DNA of 36,588 bases from Gammaproteobacteria bacterium (GCA_009842505.1 VYFG01000154.1:1-36588), one strand, 5' to 3'. Numbered from the stretch's first letter, positions 24,877-33,792 are shown. Made by a program: numbers and translations. Notes: generated by a model not told the origin, from the sequence alone.

Positions 24877-26282
24877 TCAAGGCCTCCCGGTTTTTTTCCT
24901 GGGTCAATGGCGGATAGCGGGGAAACGTGGCGGATCCTGCGCCCTTCTGGCGGCCAGTCGACCGGTATGGACCGGTTTACATGAACGGTCAGGGTCTGCC
25001 CGGGAGAGACGACCACCGCGTCGAATGCATCCCTGGCGCGTTCCGCGACGATCCGGGCCCACTCGTCGATGCCGCCGGCAATGCCCTGTCCCAGGGCGTA
25101 CTCGCCGGGATTGCCGGTAAACGACCTGGTGACTGCGCCGCCCTCCCGGATGGTCGTGGCCTGCTGTTCGCTCCATGCGCGTGCGAGACCGGAGGCGAAG
25201 GACGTGGAAGTGATCTTGCCGATGTTCTCTTTCAGGTTGCTGACGAATTGACCGGGGATGCAGGGGTACCCCTGCTCGTTGGAAATCCAGCCGAGACGTC
25301 CGGCACTATTTTCCGCGCTTCCTCCCCCGCCCCCCACCGGCCAGGTGCTGATCGAGCCGTCCCGGAAGATGAAGGTGACCTGGTTGAGCTGGCCGGTAAC
25401 GCAATGGAGAGTCGCATCGCCGGTCGCCGTACCGGACCAGATCGCCTGTTCGAGTTCGGGCAGGACCTGGCCGCCCGCGAGCAGATTGTCGCGGCCGGTG
25501 ACAACCTTGAACGGAAACGGTTCGACGACCTGGCCCTGCAGCGGCACCCGGCCGATGAGCGCGGTGAGGCTCCGGGAGCGAACCAGGGTGGCGTCCGACG
25601 GGATCGTGTAGACCGGAAGAGGTTCCGGCACAATGGCGTCCGCCCGGGCAAGGGAGAGGGGGTCGGAGCCGGAAAGCGAAGCGAACCGGTCCTGCAGGGC
25701 GGCAAGCCCCCCGACGGAAGCCGGGCCATCGATGGGGTCCGGATTGGCGGCGGAGTACCAGAGAAGCCCATCCTGCCCGGGCACGCCCCGGCCCCGGTCG
25801 GGATGAATTCTGCCGTCCACGGGATAGTCTGCGTCGGCCCGATTCCCGAACTCGTCAATCATGGCCTGCATGCTGGTCAGCATCTCGCCACGGAGCTGGT
25901 CGATCCGTGTTTGCATTCCATCTGTTTCGGCCATGGCGGCCTGTTCCGTCTTCAGGAAGGTCAGTTCCTCGCCGATCCGCAGTAGCTGGTCGCTGAGGCC
26001 GCCGATGCCGTAAGCGACGTTTTCGGAGATGCCGTCGATGCGGGATTTGAGGGTTTCCTGGTCCGCGGCCAGCGCCTGTACGGTTTCGCCGGGCCGGTCC
26101 GCGGATGCCTCGCCGGTTCCCGGACGGTTCGCACCGGCATCGCCCGGCACACTGGCAGTGCGGTTTGCAGGAACGTCCGGATGTCCGGACATGAAACGCC
26201 AGGCAACGCCACCGGCGACGGCCAGGAAAACCATGCCGATGCCCAGGATCACCATTCCGCTTGTCCTGTTCCTCGCCGACAT
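24873..26282 (-). CDS. VirB10/TraB-like T4SS core protein, PFL_4705 family (TIGR03752)
   Basis: A 469-aa inner-membrane-anchored protein that spans the envelope. Seen: one helix (about residues 8-28, GMVILGIGMVFLAVAGGVAW), a low-complexity linker, a coiled-coil stretch (about 62-140, with heptads from VQALAADQETLKSRID onward), and a C-terminal VirB10-like beta domain (about 240-430). The start codon shares one base with the previous stop (TAATG), and the end overlaps the lipoprotein gene by 4 bp. Together with PFL_4703- and PFL_4704-like proteins it forms the E-K-B core of the channel (known of the system). Confidence 0.9.
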   Translation of the reverse strand: MSARNRTSGMVILGIGMVFLAVAGGVAWRFMSGHPDVPANRTASVPGDAGANRPGTGEASADRPGETVQALAADQETLKSRIDGISENVAYGIGGLSDQLLRIGEELTFLKTEQAAMAETDGMQTRIDQLRGEMLTSMQAMIDEFGNRADADYPVDGRIHPDRGRGVPGQDGLLWYSAANPDPIDGPASVGGLAALQDRFASLSGSDPLSLARADAIVPEPLPVYTIPSDATLVRSRSLTALIGRVPLQGQVVEPFPFKVVTGRDNLLAGGQVLPELEQAIWSGTATGDATLHCVTGQLNQVTFIFRDGSISTWPVGGGGGSAENSAGRLGWISNEQGYPCIPGQFVSNLKENIGKITSTSFASGLARAWSEQQATTIREGGAVTRSFTGNPGEYALGQGIAGGIDEWARIVAERARDAFDAVVVSPGQTLTVHVNRSIPVDWPPEGRRIRHVSPLSAIDPGKKPGGLD

Positions 26283-27292
26283 TATTTTTTGACCCCTGAA
26301 GTGTTGCCGGAGAAATTTGAGGAAACGTGCGATTTGGCGGAAGCCGGCGGTTCGGACAGGATGCGATGGATGCCCATCGCGGCTTCGAACGGCCCATCGG
26401 ATACGAGATAGAGCGCAGTGGCCGCACCGGGTTGCAGGCGACCGTGCTGGAACGCCGCGGCCCGCCATCTGCCCAGGATCTGACGCGGATCCAGGCGAAT
26501 TGTCCTTTGCTCCAGGTTGTCGATGCGGACGGCCGTGACCACGAGGCCACCCTCTCCCCAGCCTGCGACCGGTATGGCTTCGACGCGGACACCGCGGATG
26601 AGCCGCCGGTTCTCGTGCGATACCGGGACGCTGCGGATTCCCGGGCGTTCTGTCCAGAGGCGTTCGGGCGCGTACAGCCGCTGCGCCGCATGGCGAACCA
26701 GGTCGATATAACCCGGCGCCGGTGCCGGTTGCGGGAGCGCGGAAACGGGTACGGCAGGTGTTTCATCAGAGACTTCGGCAGACGAGGACGGCACGATGGA
26801 GATCTCCAGCGGCCCCGCAGGGCCTGCACCGGCAACGGACCGGATGTCCAGCGGGATGATCTGGCCGGATGCGAGCTGAACTCTTGCGCGTGTGGAAACC
26901 GGGCGAATGGCACGAAGGAGAAGATGACGGTCGTAGATCTCCAGGTCGAAAAATCCGGAAACGGCGGGTTCCATTCCGATCCGGAAAGGCTGCTCGAACA
27001 TGAGTCGTCGCTCCGTACCGACACCAACGACGATCGGAACGGGGGCGCCGGAAAACTCGACCCGTACAGGGGTGAGATCGAGCGGGGTTTCCGGCAACAG
27101 GCCGAAATCACGCAGCATTTTTTCATCTTCCGTGACCGGTTCCGCGGATGCTGCCTGTATGGACTCGATGAACAGGCCGATAGAGACCGTGCCCCAGAAG
27201 ACCACGATCACGCACATGAGCAACAGGAATTCCCCGACCGACATGGCCGGCTGTTTCATGAACCGCGAAAGGGATTTCAGGCTATGCCTCAT
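26282..27292 (-). CDS. TraK-like protein, PFL_4704 family (TIGR03749)
   Basis: A 336-aa protein with an N-terminal membrane or signal segment (about residues 20-43, VGEFLLLMCVIVVFWGTVSI). A beta-rich body has VPIVVGVGTERRLMFEQPF and the conserved IPLDIRS strand. The C-terminal half holds RHAAQRLYAPERL and IRLDPRQILGRWRAA, the usual family elements. ATG 27292 was chosen because it overlaps the stop of the 49-codon ORF as ATGA; this gives a longer N-terminal tail than a plain signal peptide needs. By position it is the TraK/VirB9 analogue. Confidence 0.88.
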   Translation of the reverse strand: MRHSLKSLSRFMKQPAMSVGEFLLLMCVIVVFWGTVSIGLFIESIQAASAEPVTEDEKMLRDFGLLPETPLDLTPVRVEFSGAPVPIVVGVGTERRLMFEQPFRIGMEPAVSGFFDLEIYDRHLLLRAIRPVSTRARVQLASGQIIPLDIRSVAGAGPAGPLEISIVPSSSAEVSDETPAVPVSALPQPAPAPGYIDLVRHAAQRLYAPERLWTERPGIRSVPVSHENRRLIRGVRVEAIPVAGWGEGGLVVTAVRIDNLEQRTIRLDPRQILGRWRAAAFQHGRLQPGAATALYLVSDGPFEAAMGIHRILSEPPASAKSHVSSNFSGNTSGVKK

Positions 27293-27438
27293 CTTTCCCG
27301 GCGCTGTTGTCGAATTCCCGAAAACGTCTCCAGCGGTAAGCCAGGACGCAACACGCAGATCGATAACATCAACAGGAACGGCCCGACCAGGAATCCGGAT
27401 ACGACCGCCGGGGCGGGCGATGAGGGCAGGATATTCAT
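27289..27438 (-). CDS. 49-aa membrane micro-protein coupled to both neighbours
   Basis: A short frame starting MNILPSSPAPAVVSGFLVGP with one hydrophobic segment (about residues 11-31) and a basic end (RQQRRER). Its start overlaps the PFL_4703-like stop as ATGA (27435-27438), and its stop overlaps the PFL_4704-like start as ATGA (27289-27292). Such double coupling is unlikely by chance and matches the style of the surrounding genes. I know no such gene at this point in the T4SS operons I can recall. A membrane micro-subunit or a simple coupling cistron are both possible. Confidence 0.65.
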   Translation of the reverse strand: MNILPSSPAPAVVSGFLVGPFLLMLSICVLRPGLPLETFSGIRQQRRER

Positions 27439-28217
27439 GATCCCTCCCCCGCCCCAGATATCCGCACTGGCTCGCGCAGGAAGCCGTCGAGCTGCAGACC
27501 CCAGACATTGCCGGACGGATCCACGTCGGACTGCACCACGCGCAGTTCGTAGCGGATGGATATGTCCTTGACCTGCGTGGATTCGATGGTTTCCAGCAGA
27601 CGGAACTCGAGGGTCACCGACCAGACGCCGTCCCCAACCCATGTGATCCGGTCCGGGGAATAGAGGCGGTCCGGGATCGGGAAGAGTGCCCTACCCCGCC
27701 CTTTCAGTTCGTTGATGCCGGCCCGATTCGAAAGCCGGGCATGATCTTCCATAAGCTGCCGGCGGAATGCCGGTGTCAGATAGGGCGCCTGTGAATCGAT
27801 GGATGCAAGATAATCCTTCTCGCCGTCGGCTGGCCAGTGGTAGAGGCCCTGCAGGGTGATCGCGGCGAAGCCATAGACGGTCGCAGGCGACGGCGTGCCT
27901 GCCGTGATGAAGGAACCGCGCGTGATGTCCGGCGGCACATATACGGTGATCCAATCGCGGCTGGACATGAGCGCGACGGACAGTGCGATCAGGGCCGCAG
28001 CAAGGCAGAGGATGATGATGAGCAGCGCCCGGTTGATGGCGCGGACGGTCTCGATGGACTGCACGAATCCGATGCCCTGGCGCTCGAGCAGCCCGGGGCG
28101 TGTTCCCGCGCGGCTGCCTCCAGCGAATTCGGGTCCGGTATCGTCCTTGGGCTGACCGGGCATGGTGCGGTCGGAGCCACAGCCTTGCGATTCGAATTGT
28201 GGAAGCGACCATTTCAT
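27435..28217 (-). CDS. TraE-like protein, PFL_4703 family (TIGR03746)
   Basis: A 260-aa protein with a polar N-terminal tail of about 60 residues, a membrane helix (about 65-87, LLIIILCLAAALIALSVAL) and a periplasmic VirB8/TraE-type domain. Family-typical elements are WITVYVPPDI, YGFAAITLQGLYHW, APYLTP and the end RYELRVVQSDVDPSGNVWGL. The ATG at 28217 overlaps the previous stop as ATGA. As the VirB8/TraE analogue it anchors the core complex at the inner membrane (known of the family). Confidence 0.9.
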   Translation of the reverse strand: MKWSLPQFESQGCGSDRTMPGQPKDDTGPEFAGGSRAGTRPGLLERQGIGFVQSIETVRAINRALLIIILCLAAALIALSVALMSSRDWITVYVPPDITRGSFITAGTPSPATVYGFAAITLQGLYHWPADGEKDYLASIDSQAPYLTPAFRRQLMEDHARLSNRAGINELKGRGRALFPIPDRLYSPDRITWVGDGVWSVTLEFRLLETIESTQVKDISIRYELRVVQSDVDPSGNVWGLQLDGFLREPVRISGAGEGS

Positions 28218-28579
28218 CGCTCGTGCCTCATGGGGTCCCAACGACCTTCGACCGCCACGAGGTCCGGAATGGGTTCGATGCGGTGGCGGGCACCCAGAAC
28301 CAGTTGAAGGGGATAACCCTCTGGTTTCTGGCGCTTGACATGTACGATCGACGAACGAAGCGCGATGCCCGCGGCCACCCCGGCGACGCTACCGGCCAGC
28401 AGGCTGAAGTGGAACGCACCCATGATCGGCAGAGTGACGGCGCCGACGGTGATGAACATAAGGAATCCCAGGGCGATTGCCATGAGAAATTCCGATCCCG
28501 TGAGCCCTGCAACCATGACCGGCTGATGAGAGACCCGGAGGGAGTTCGGCAACCGGGAAAGCCGTTCCGTTTCCGCCAT
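28214..28579 (-). CDS. Conjugative transfer region protein TIGR03750 (TraL-like)
   Basis: A 121-aa membrane protein: RLPNSLRVSHQPVMVAGLTG at the start, two membrane helices (about 28-46 and 50-68), then RRSIVH-like basic residues and the tail YPLQLVLGAR. The order TraL-E-K-B of F-type and GI-type systems is kept downstream. ATG 28579 follows the previous stop by 2 bp and overlaps the next gene as ATGA. Confidence 0.85.
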   Translation of the reverse strand: MAETERLSRLPNSLRVSHQPVMVAGLTGSEFLMAIALGFLMFITVGAVTLPIMGAFHFSLLAGSVAGVAAGIALRSSIVHVKRQKPEGYPLQLVLGARHRIEPIPDLVAVEGRWDPMRHER

Positions 28580-28581
28580 GA

Positions 28582-28977
28582 TCAGCTGTTCCGGATATTC
28601 GCGATCTCTTCCTGACCGGCGGTAACGAAATAGGACATGAGAACCACCATCACGATGGCCACCAGAATGCCCAGGGCGAAACGACCAACGCCCCCCTCGC
28701 GGTCCTGGAACAGACGGATGCCGCCGGTGATGATCATGTAGGCGGCAACGACATAGCCGCCCGCCAGGAGTATCCACATGCCGATTTCCATGACATCGGC
28801 CAAATTTTCCTTGGCGTCATCCAGGATATCGCCAGCCTGGGACAGTGCGGTTCCCGGAATGATGCCGATGGCAGCGACTAGCAATGCCCCGGACAGGCGT
28901 TTCAGCCATGCGGGCAGGTACCGTCCGCGGGGCTGTTTCTCCGAACCGGAACGGGAGCTTTCGGTGACTTGATTCAT
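28582..28977 (-). CDS. VirB2/TrbC-like pilin candidate, PFL_4702 family (TIGR03745)
   Basis: A 131-aa protein with a signal segment (LLVAAIGIIPGTALSQ, about 32-48), a short helix, and two membrane helices (about 65-83 and 103-121) separated by a GGIRLFQDREGG loop. This is the layout of VirB2/TrbC-type pilins and of the PFL_4702 family. It probably builds the T4SS extracellular pilus or channel lining, distinct from the type IVb PilS. A GTG at 28986 is an alternative start; neither has a good ribosome site. The 51-bp gap upstream is among the larger gaps in this operon. Confidence 0.82.
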   Translation of the reverse strand: MNQVTESSRSGSEKQPRGRYLPAWLKRLSGALLVAAIGIIPGTALSQAGDILDDAKENLADVMEIGMWILLAGGYVVAAYMIITGGIRLFQDREGGVGRFALGILVAIVMVVLMSYFVTAGQEEIANIRNS

Positions 28978-29028
28978 GCTGTTCACAGGGGTTGTCGGTT
29001 CAGTGGTATCGGTCGTCAGGCTCTGTGT

Positions 29029-29277
29029 TCAGGAACCTGCGCCGTATTCGGCCATCGTCCAGAAGACGAAGAAGCACAGGATCAGGGACAGGAAGATGCC
29101 CATGCCGATATGCGCCATGTCCAACTTGTCCCACCCATGCGCCATGACCCGTCTGAGGTAGAGCGCGCTCCAGCCGAGGACAACTGCGATGGCAAGTGAG
29201 ACGATCACTTCCCGCAGGGTGACGGGATCGATGGCGGAAGCGGCCTGGAAAGCCGCCATGGAAGGTTTCTGAGCCAT
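29029..29277 (-). CDS. Small membrane protein, PFL_4701 family (TIGR03758)
   Basis: An 82-aa protein with a short N-terminal part and two membrane helices (about 24-40, VIVSLAIAVVLGWSALYL, and 58-76, MGIFLSLILCFFVFW) joined by RRVMAHGWDKLDM. Size, topology and place right after the RAQPRD gene match the PFL_4701 family. It starts 3 bp after the previous stop. Its molecular role is unknown; it is a regular part of GI-type T4SS operons. Confidence 0.85.
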   Translation of the reverse strand: MAQKPSMAAFQAASAIDPVTLREVIVSLAIAVVLGWSALYLRRVMAHGWDKLDMAHIGMGIFLSLILCFFVFWTMAEYGAGS

Positions 29278-29280
29278 CGC

Positions 29281-29739
29281 CTATTCGATGTAGTCGCGGT
29301 TAATGGGCGGGAAATCCCGGGGCGCCGTGCGCGGTTGCAGGAGGGCCTCGACGAGGCCCGCCCGCACTGCTGCGATATCCGCCTGGATCCTGACGAAGTT
29401 CACCCGGTATTCCCCGGGCTCCGCGGGCAATCGGCTGACGGTGTCGATCAGCCGGGCGAAGTGGTCGAGTTCCTGGATGAGCGTGGCCATACCATCGCCC
29501 TGCCCCCCGCCCGGATAACGGCCTGTGGGCCAGCTTGGTGCAGAAGGCTGCATCCAGGGGGACCCGAGCGGCACCCAGGGGGTTCTTTCAGGCACCAGCA
29601 TCTCCGTCTGTGCCCGGGCTGGAGGAAACAGACCGTTCCAGGCCCTCTTGATGCCAGCGCAACCTGTCATGAGCAACGAGACCGCGATGATCGTCAAGAT
29701 CAGGCCCGGACGTTTGATGTGGTTTTCCAGATCAGACAT
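29281..29739 (-). CDS. RAQPRD-family T4SS lipoprotein (TIGR01690)
   Basis: A 152-aa protein with an N-terminal helix ending in a lipobox (LLMTGC, Cys27) and a C-terminal half with LIQELDHFARLID and the family motif written here as QPRTAPRDFPPINRDY. Typical members are near 100 aa with a plain signal peptide; this one has an extra Pro/Gly-rich segment (about residues 40-82) between lipobox and domain. ATG 29739 overlaps the previous gene by 8 bp and was chosen for the lipobox. The role in transfer is unknown. Confidence 0.87.
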   Translation of the reverse strand: MSDLENHIKRPGLILTIIAVSLLMTGCAGIKRAWNGLFPPARAQTEMLVPERTPWVPLGSPWMQPSAPSWPTGRYPGGGQGDGMATLIQELDHFARLIDTVSRLPAEPGEYRVNFVRIQADIAAVRAGLVEALLQPRTAPRDFPPINRDYIE

Positions 29740-30427
29740 ATTTCGTGAAGGTTGCACTGACGACCATGATGTTGATGCCGAGGGCGAGCGCGAACGGAAC
29801 GAATACCCAGGCCGGGTTGAGGGAATCCGGCCAGGCGAGGTAGAGGAACACGGGAGCCGCCAGGATGGCACCGGCGACATGCTTGGCCCAGTGATAGATC
29901 ATCCCCCTTTCGATATCGCCGCCGTAGCGCCTGAGGTCGCGGCGCACCAGACCTTCCATGGCCCCCCACCATGCGAATGCCAGGAACAGCGGAACGGCGG
30001 TAATGGTGATGGCCAAGCGCACGAAAAACGTCTGTACGGCATTGAGCGCGGCCTCCAGATACACGGCAAGCAGAACGGAAGCGGAGGACAGCCAGGAGAG
30101 AACCTGCTCAAGACCGGTCCAGACGAAAACGGCCCGGTAGAGACTGTTCGAGAGCTCCGCGGCGATCGTCGCCGGCGCCGGAACCGTGACCAGGGGAAGG
30201 ACGATGGGGCTGGTTGAGGTGCCGCGAAGCCAGGCGAGGTCCTGCTGGAGAACTGCGCGGGATCGGGAGGCACCTTTTTCCGGCCAGAACAGGGTCATAC
30301 CGACCCATTCGATGATCACGGCAAGCATAAGAGCGACGGTAATTGCCGCGGCAAGCCCGAGGGTCCAGCGGAGGAGACGCGCCACAAGTCCACGCGGGCG
30401 ATCATGTGTGCGGACCAGGGCAGTCAT
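29732..30427 (-). CDS. Integrating conjugative element membrane protein, PFL_4697 family (TIGR03747)
   Basis: A 231-aa protein with four or so membrane segments: TLGLAAAITVALMLAVIIEW (about 27-46), VLSWLSSASVLLAVYL, FVRLAITITAVPLFLAFAWW and two C-terminal ones. The WWGAMEGLVRRDLRRYGGDIER loop is the family hallmark. It follows traD with an ATGA overlap, as in SXT/R391- and PFGI-1-like systems, where its partner is the coupling protein. Function unproven. Confidence 0.9.
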   Translation of the reverse strand: MTALVRTHDRPRGLVARLLRWTLGLAAAITVALMLAVIIEWVGMTLFWPEKGASRSRAVLQQDLAWLRGTSTSPIVLPLVTVPAPATIAAELSNSLYRAVFVWTGLEQVLSWLSSASVLLAVYLEAALNAVQTFFVRLAITITAVPLFLAFAWWGAMEGLVRRDLRRYGGDIERGMIYHWAKHVAGAILAAPVFLYLAWPDSLNPAWVFVPFALALGINIMVVSATFTKYV

Positions 30428-32709
30428 GCTGCCGCCTCGCTATCTGGTTGCCCTGCATGGTCGGTACCGGGATGCAGGGGGCCCGGCAGATGAATCGGTG
30501 ACCCGGGTCGCCCCCGGGAACTGTCCGGCAATTCCTCGTCCACCGGCCCGGTGAGCAGAAGCATGTCCCGGAAGTCTTCGGAGGTCTGCTGATCGGTAGG
30601 CATCGACCTGTTCCACCAGTGATCCTGTTGCCAGTCGGCGGAGCCCTGCGATTCCCCCCGCATGAGTTCGGCCAGCTCGCGAATGCCATCGGGCAGCGGG
30701 CGCCTGTCGGGTGCCGGCAGCGGTACCCGGAGCTTGTACAGTTGGCCACCCTCCATGACGAGGAAGGCGTGTCCCTTGGGAAGACGGGTGAGGTCCCCGG
30801 GCTCCAGCATCGGTGCGTCCGATGTGGACACCCGGTCCTGCACGCTGGACCCGAAATGTTGGCTGGATCCGGGGTCGTTCTGGTGCTGGGCGATTGACAC
30901 CGTGGTCAGGTGGGATACCTGGACATTCGGAAGCATGTCGGTCAGCAGTTCGGCGGTCTTCTTCGAGCGGACGCGGAGCATGACGACGGTGTTGAAGTTG
31001 CCCTCGATCTGCTCGGCCTTGGCGCGGTTGCCGGTCCGTGCTTCCACGTCCGACCAGGTCTGGGTATAGGCGGTGACCTGGAAGCCGGCGCCGCCGGCCT
31101 TGTTGAGCATCGGGATGAACTCGTCCCCGATCAGTTCGTTGAATTCGTCGGCGTGAAGGGAGATCGGGTTGATTGTTCTGCTACCGGAGCCCGGGACCTC
31201 GGGATTGGGTCCGTTTGCATACAGCTCGCCGGCCACAGCGGTGAGATCGGCGAACATGGCGTTGCCCACGGCGCTCGCGACGGTGACGTCCTGCAGCGCG
31301 GCGAGACCGACATACACTACGCCCCGCTGATTGATCACGGACATCCAGTCGAACACGCTTTCGGCGTCCCGTTCCTCGTGGTTGGGATTGAAGAGGGCCG
31401 AAACCGCGCCCGTGGAGAGTTTCTCGAGAAACGGGAGCAGGGACGAGACGATCTTGTCGAAATAGGTGCGGTCGTACTTGCATGCCGATAGCAGGCCTTC
31501 GGCAATGGGGTCGTGCTTGCCGGTGGATTGAAAGACTTCCGTCAGCACCCGGGCCATGCAGACCGCCCGGATGTCGCGGGACCGCTCCGAGGGCGTCAGG
31601 GCCGGCAGAACGGGCCGCGTGGGATCGTCCTTGGATCCGGTCAGGCCATGCTCATACAGGGCGAGGAGTTCGGTCCAGTTACCTGGACCGTATTTGTCCA
31701 GCCACCAGCGGCCATACCGGATGAGAAGTCCGTCGATGTTGTTGACGTGTGTCTGGATCGCCCTGTAGGTCGGCGGTTCACCCAGCCGGTCCAGGGCCTG
31801 GGCGATGATGTTGGTGAACCGCCAGCCGAACTCCTTGAACGCGGACGAGTTCCCGGAATCGGGCAACGCGTTGGCGATCCGGGTGGCGACCTGGGTGATT
31901 CGGGAATAGCTTCCCACGGGGTTGTAGCGGGCTGAATGTTCGGGATGGGCGAGATGGAAGATGCGGAATCCCTTGAGGCGACCGCTGCCGCGGCATGCCG
32001 AGTACATGCTGAGCATCAGGTCGGTGTTGCCTTTCGGATCGAATACGATCACCGTATCGCCTCTTCGGATGTCCTGATTGATCAGGATTTCGGCGAACCT
32101 GGTCTTGCCCGTCCGGGTGGTGCCGAGCACCAGGGTATGGCCTACCCGCTCCCCGATCGGCGAATACAGATTCCGCTCTCCTTCCCACATCCCCACACCG
32201 TGAATCTCCGGACGGCCGCCAACGGCCGGCGGAGGACGGAAAGGGTTGAGTACGCTGTCCGCAAGGAGCATCGAGGCGAATGTGTGCAATCCATGTTGTT
32301 CCAGCGAGGCCGCGATGGATTGCGCCAGGACCTGTCTGCGAGGTTGCCGGAGGAACCGGACGTTGTCCGGCTGGAGGCAGTCGCGCAGGCGCTGCGTGTG
32401 ACGCGCCTGCCAGCGAAAACCCCGTCCCAGGTACAGCTTGCGGGTGGAAACCGGGATCCGGCCTCGGCGAATTGAGAAGCGGGGCTGCTGTCCCAGGCGG
32501 CGCTTGTAGCGAACAATACGGATGCCCTGCCATAGCCTCCATGTGCCGTAGCCAGCGAAGAAAGTCCCGCCGGCAAGCGCGAGCAGGCTGGGAAGAAACA
32601 GGTATCCGTGCAGGCTCATGACGATCGTCGCCATGGTGAAGGCCAACAGGGACGACCAGAGTTCGACGGCCGGCCGCAGCAGTGCCTCCACTTGGTAGCG
32701 CGCGGTCAT
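30424..32709 (-). CDS. traD: TraD-family conjugative coupling ATPase (TIGR03743)
   Basis: Type IV coupling protein that recruits the relaxosome and pumps DNA. The 761-aa protein has two N-terminal membrane helices (about 15-60), Walker A GTTRTGKTRFAEI near 192-204, FDPKGNTDLM, Walker B LHADEFNEL near 520-528, and the YTQTWSD motif of TraD/TraG ATPases. The C-terminal 100 residues are polar and acidic and may bind the relaxase. It overlaps genes on both sides as ATGA. Very firm call. The relaxase itself is not in the window. Confidence 0.95.
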   Translation of the reverse strand: MTARYQVEALLRPAVELWSSLLAFTMATIVMSLHGYLFLPSLLALAGGTFFAGYGTWRLWQGIRIVRYKRRLGQQPRFSIRRGRIPVSTRKLYLGRGFRWQARHTQRLRDCLQPDNVRFLRQPRRQVLAQSIAASLEQHGLHTFASMLLADSVLNPFRPPPAVGGRPEIHGVGMWEGERNLYSPIGERVGHTLVLGTTRTGKTRFAEILINQDIRRGDTVIVFDPKGNTDLMLSMYSACRGSGRLKGFRIFHLAHPEHSARYNPVGSYSRITQVATRIANALPDSGNSSAFKEFGWRFTNIIAQALDRLGEPPTYRAIQTHVNNIDGLLIRYGRWWLDKYGPGNWTELLALYEHGLTGSKDDPTRPVLPALTPSERSRDIRAVCMARVLTEVFQSTGKHDPIAEGLLSACKYDRTYFDKIVSSLLPFLEKLSTGAVSALFNPNHEERDAESVFDWMSVINQRGVVYVGLAALQDVTVASAVGNAMFADLTAVAGELYANGPNPEVPGSGSRTINPISLHADEFNELIGDEFIPMLNKAGGAGFQVTAYTQTWSDVEARTGNRAKAEQIEGNFNTVVMLRVRSKKTAELLTDMLPNVQVSHLTTVSIAQHQNDPGSSQHFGSSVQDRVSTSDAPMLEPGDLTRLPKGHAFLVMEGGQLYKLRVPLPAPDRRPLPDGIRELAELMRGESQGSADWQQDHWWNRSMPTDQQTSEDFRDMLLLTGPVDEELPDSSRGRPGSPIHLPGPLHPGTDHAGQPDSEAAA

Positions 32710-33260
32710 TTTCTGCCGCCCTCCTGTCCTATGAGTAGAACCGGAACGGTCCTGATCCCGTAGGCACGGGCCAGTTCGTCAAACGGAACAGGAAGGACGG
32801 GGACAGGGCCTGCAAGCTGTCGAAGCGAATCGACCGACTCCTGGCCGGAGGTCTTCACCAGAACACAGCTGGCGCCAAGGCGGGCGAGTTGCCTGCGATT
32901 TGCGATCAGCCATCTTCTCGATACACGGTCCGTACTGATGACGCACAATGGCGCTGTCAGTGGGATATCGATATGACGGATGCTGGCAGAAGCGGCCGAG
33001 GGCACGAGCCGGGAATCCGACGGAAGTCCCGCGCCTTCGAGGAGTCCCCTGCCCTGGCTGGTTGAAATGACCGGCGCCGGACCCCGTTCGTTTTCAAAAC
33101 GACCAAGCAGTTCGCCAATGAGGGATTCCGCAGGCCGGGCTCCCCGGTCGTGGCCGAGCACCACGAGCTCACCGGGATCCCAAGCGCTTGCCGGCACGGT
33201 ACCGAAAGCAAGTGCCGCGGACACAAGAACCGGAACAATAAAATAGCGTTCAGCCGCCAT
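32706..33260 (-). CDS. Integrating conjugative element protein, PFL_4695 family (TIGR03765)
   Basis: A 184-aa exported protein: signal peptide (about 1-26, ending VPASAWD), then LVVLGHDRG, PLCVISTDRVSRRWL and GASCVLVKTSG, matching the family core, and a C-terminal YGIRTVPVLLIGQEG strand. The fold resembles TrbC/TraW-like periplasmic proteins. ATG 33260 was preferred to an upstream in-frame start because the signal peptide begins here; it overlaps the transglycosylase gene by 11 bp. Confidence 0.85.
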   Translation of the reverse strand: MAAERYFIVPVLVSAALAFGTVPASAWDPGELVVLGHDRGARPAESLIGELLGRFENERGPAPVISTSQGRGLLEGAGLPSDSRLVPSAASASIRHIDIPLTAPLCVISTDRVSRRWLIANRRQLARLGASCVLVKTSGQESVDSLRQLAGPVPVLPVPFDELARAYGIRTVPVLLIGQEGGRK

Positions 33261-33792
33261 AACCGGTACTCCCAACCAGGCCGACCAGTCGCCGGGCAAC
33301 CCGCTTGCGGTAGGCTTCCGCGAGGTCCGGCGTTGTGCTGTGGAAAAGCCCGATGGCCCGCCATACATTACCACCGGCGGCGACAAGACCCTCCGAAAAT
33401 ATCTCGGCGGCCACCCGGGAATTCTCGTATGGGTCCAGCATCGCCCCGGGCGAGTCGAACCGGTTCGAGTGGAAGCGGTATTCGACCTGGAAAAGGCCGA
33501 CGCCCAGTTGCCCGGGCCCGTGCTGTATGGCCTCCAGGAGAGCTGTCCGGGTTTCCTCCCGCGTCGGAAAGAAATAGGGCTCTCCGTCGATGGACAGGGT
33601 CCATGGCCAAGGCCTGAATTCAGCGGTCATCCGGCTCTGCCCCGATTCTGTCAGCGCGATCGCGTAGAAGATCGCCGGACTCAAACGGTGATTGGACGCG
33701 GCTGCATGGTAGCCGGCCGGCACGTCGGGAACCTGTGCCAGTCCGGCAGCCGGACAAAGGAGCGACAGGAATACCAGCAGCCGATTACTCAC
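33250..33792 (-). CDS. Lytic transglycosylase of the conjugation system
   Basis: A VirB1-like muramidase that opens peptidoglycan for the transfer channel. The 180-aa precursor has a signal peptide (VSNRLLVFLSLLCPAAGLAQ), the catalytic Glu48 in AIALTESGQS, the GVGLFQVEYRFH segment (GxGLxQ motif of family 1 enzymes) and the NSRVAAEIF helix. The start is a GTG at 33792 with GGAGG four to five bases ahead and an 8-bp overlap with the previous gene; a GTG at 33804 is less likely. Firm call. Confidence 0.9.
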   Translation of the reverse strand: MSNRLLVFLSLLCPAAGLAQVPDVPAGYHAAASNHRLSPAIFYAIALTESGQSRMTAEFRPWPWTLSIDGEPYFFPTREETRTALLEAIQHGPGQLGVGLFQVEYRFHSNRFDSPGAMLDPYENSRVAAEIFSEGLVAAGGNVWRAIGLFHSTTPDLAEAYRKRVARRLVGLVGSTGYGG

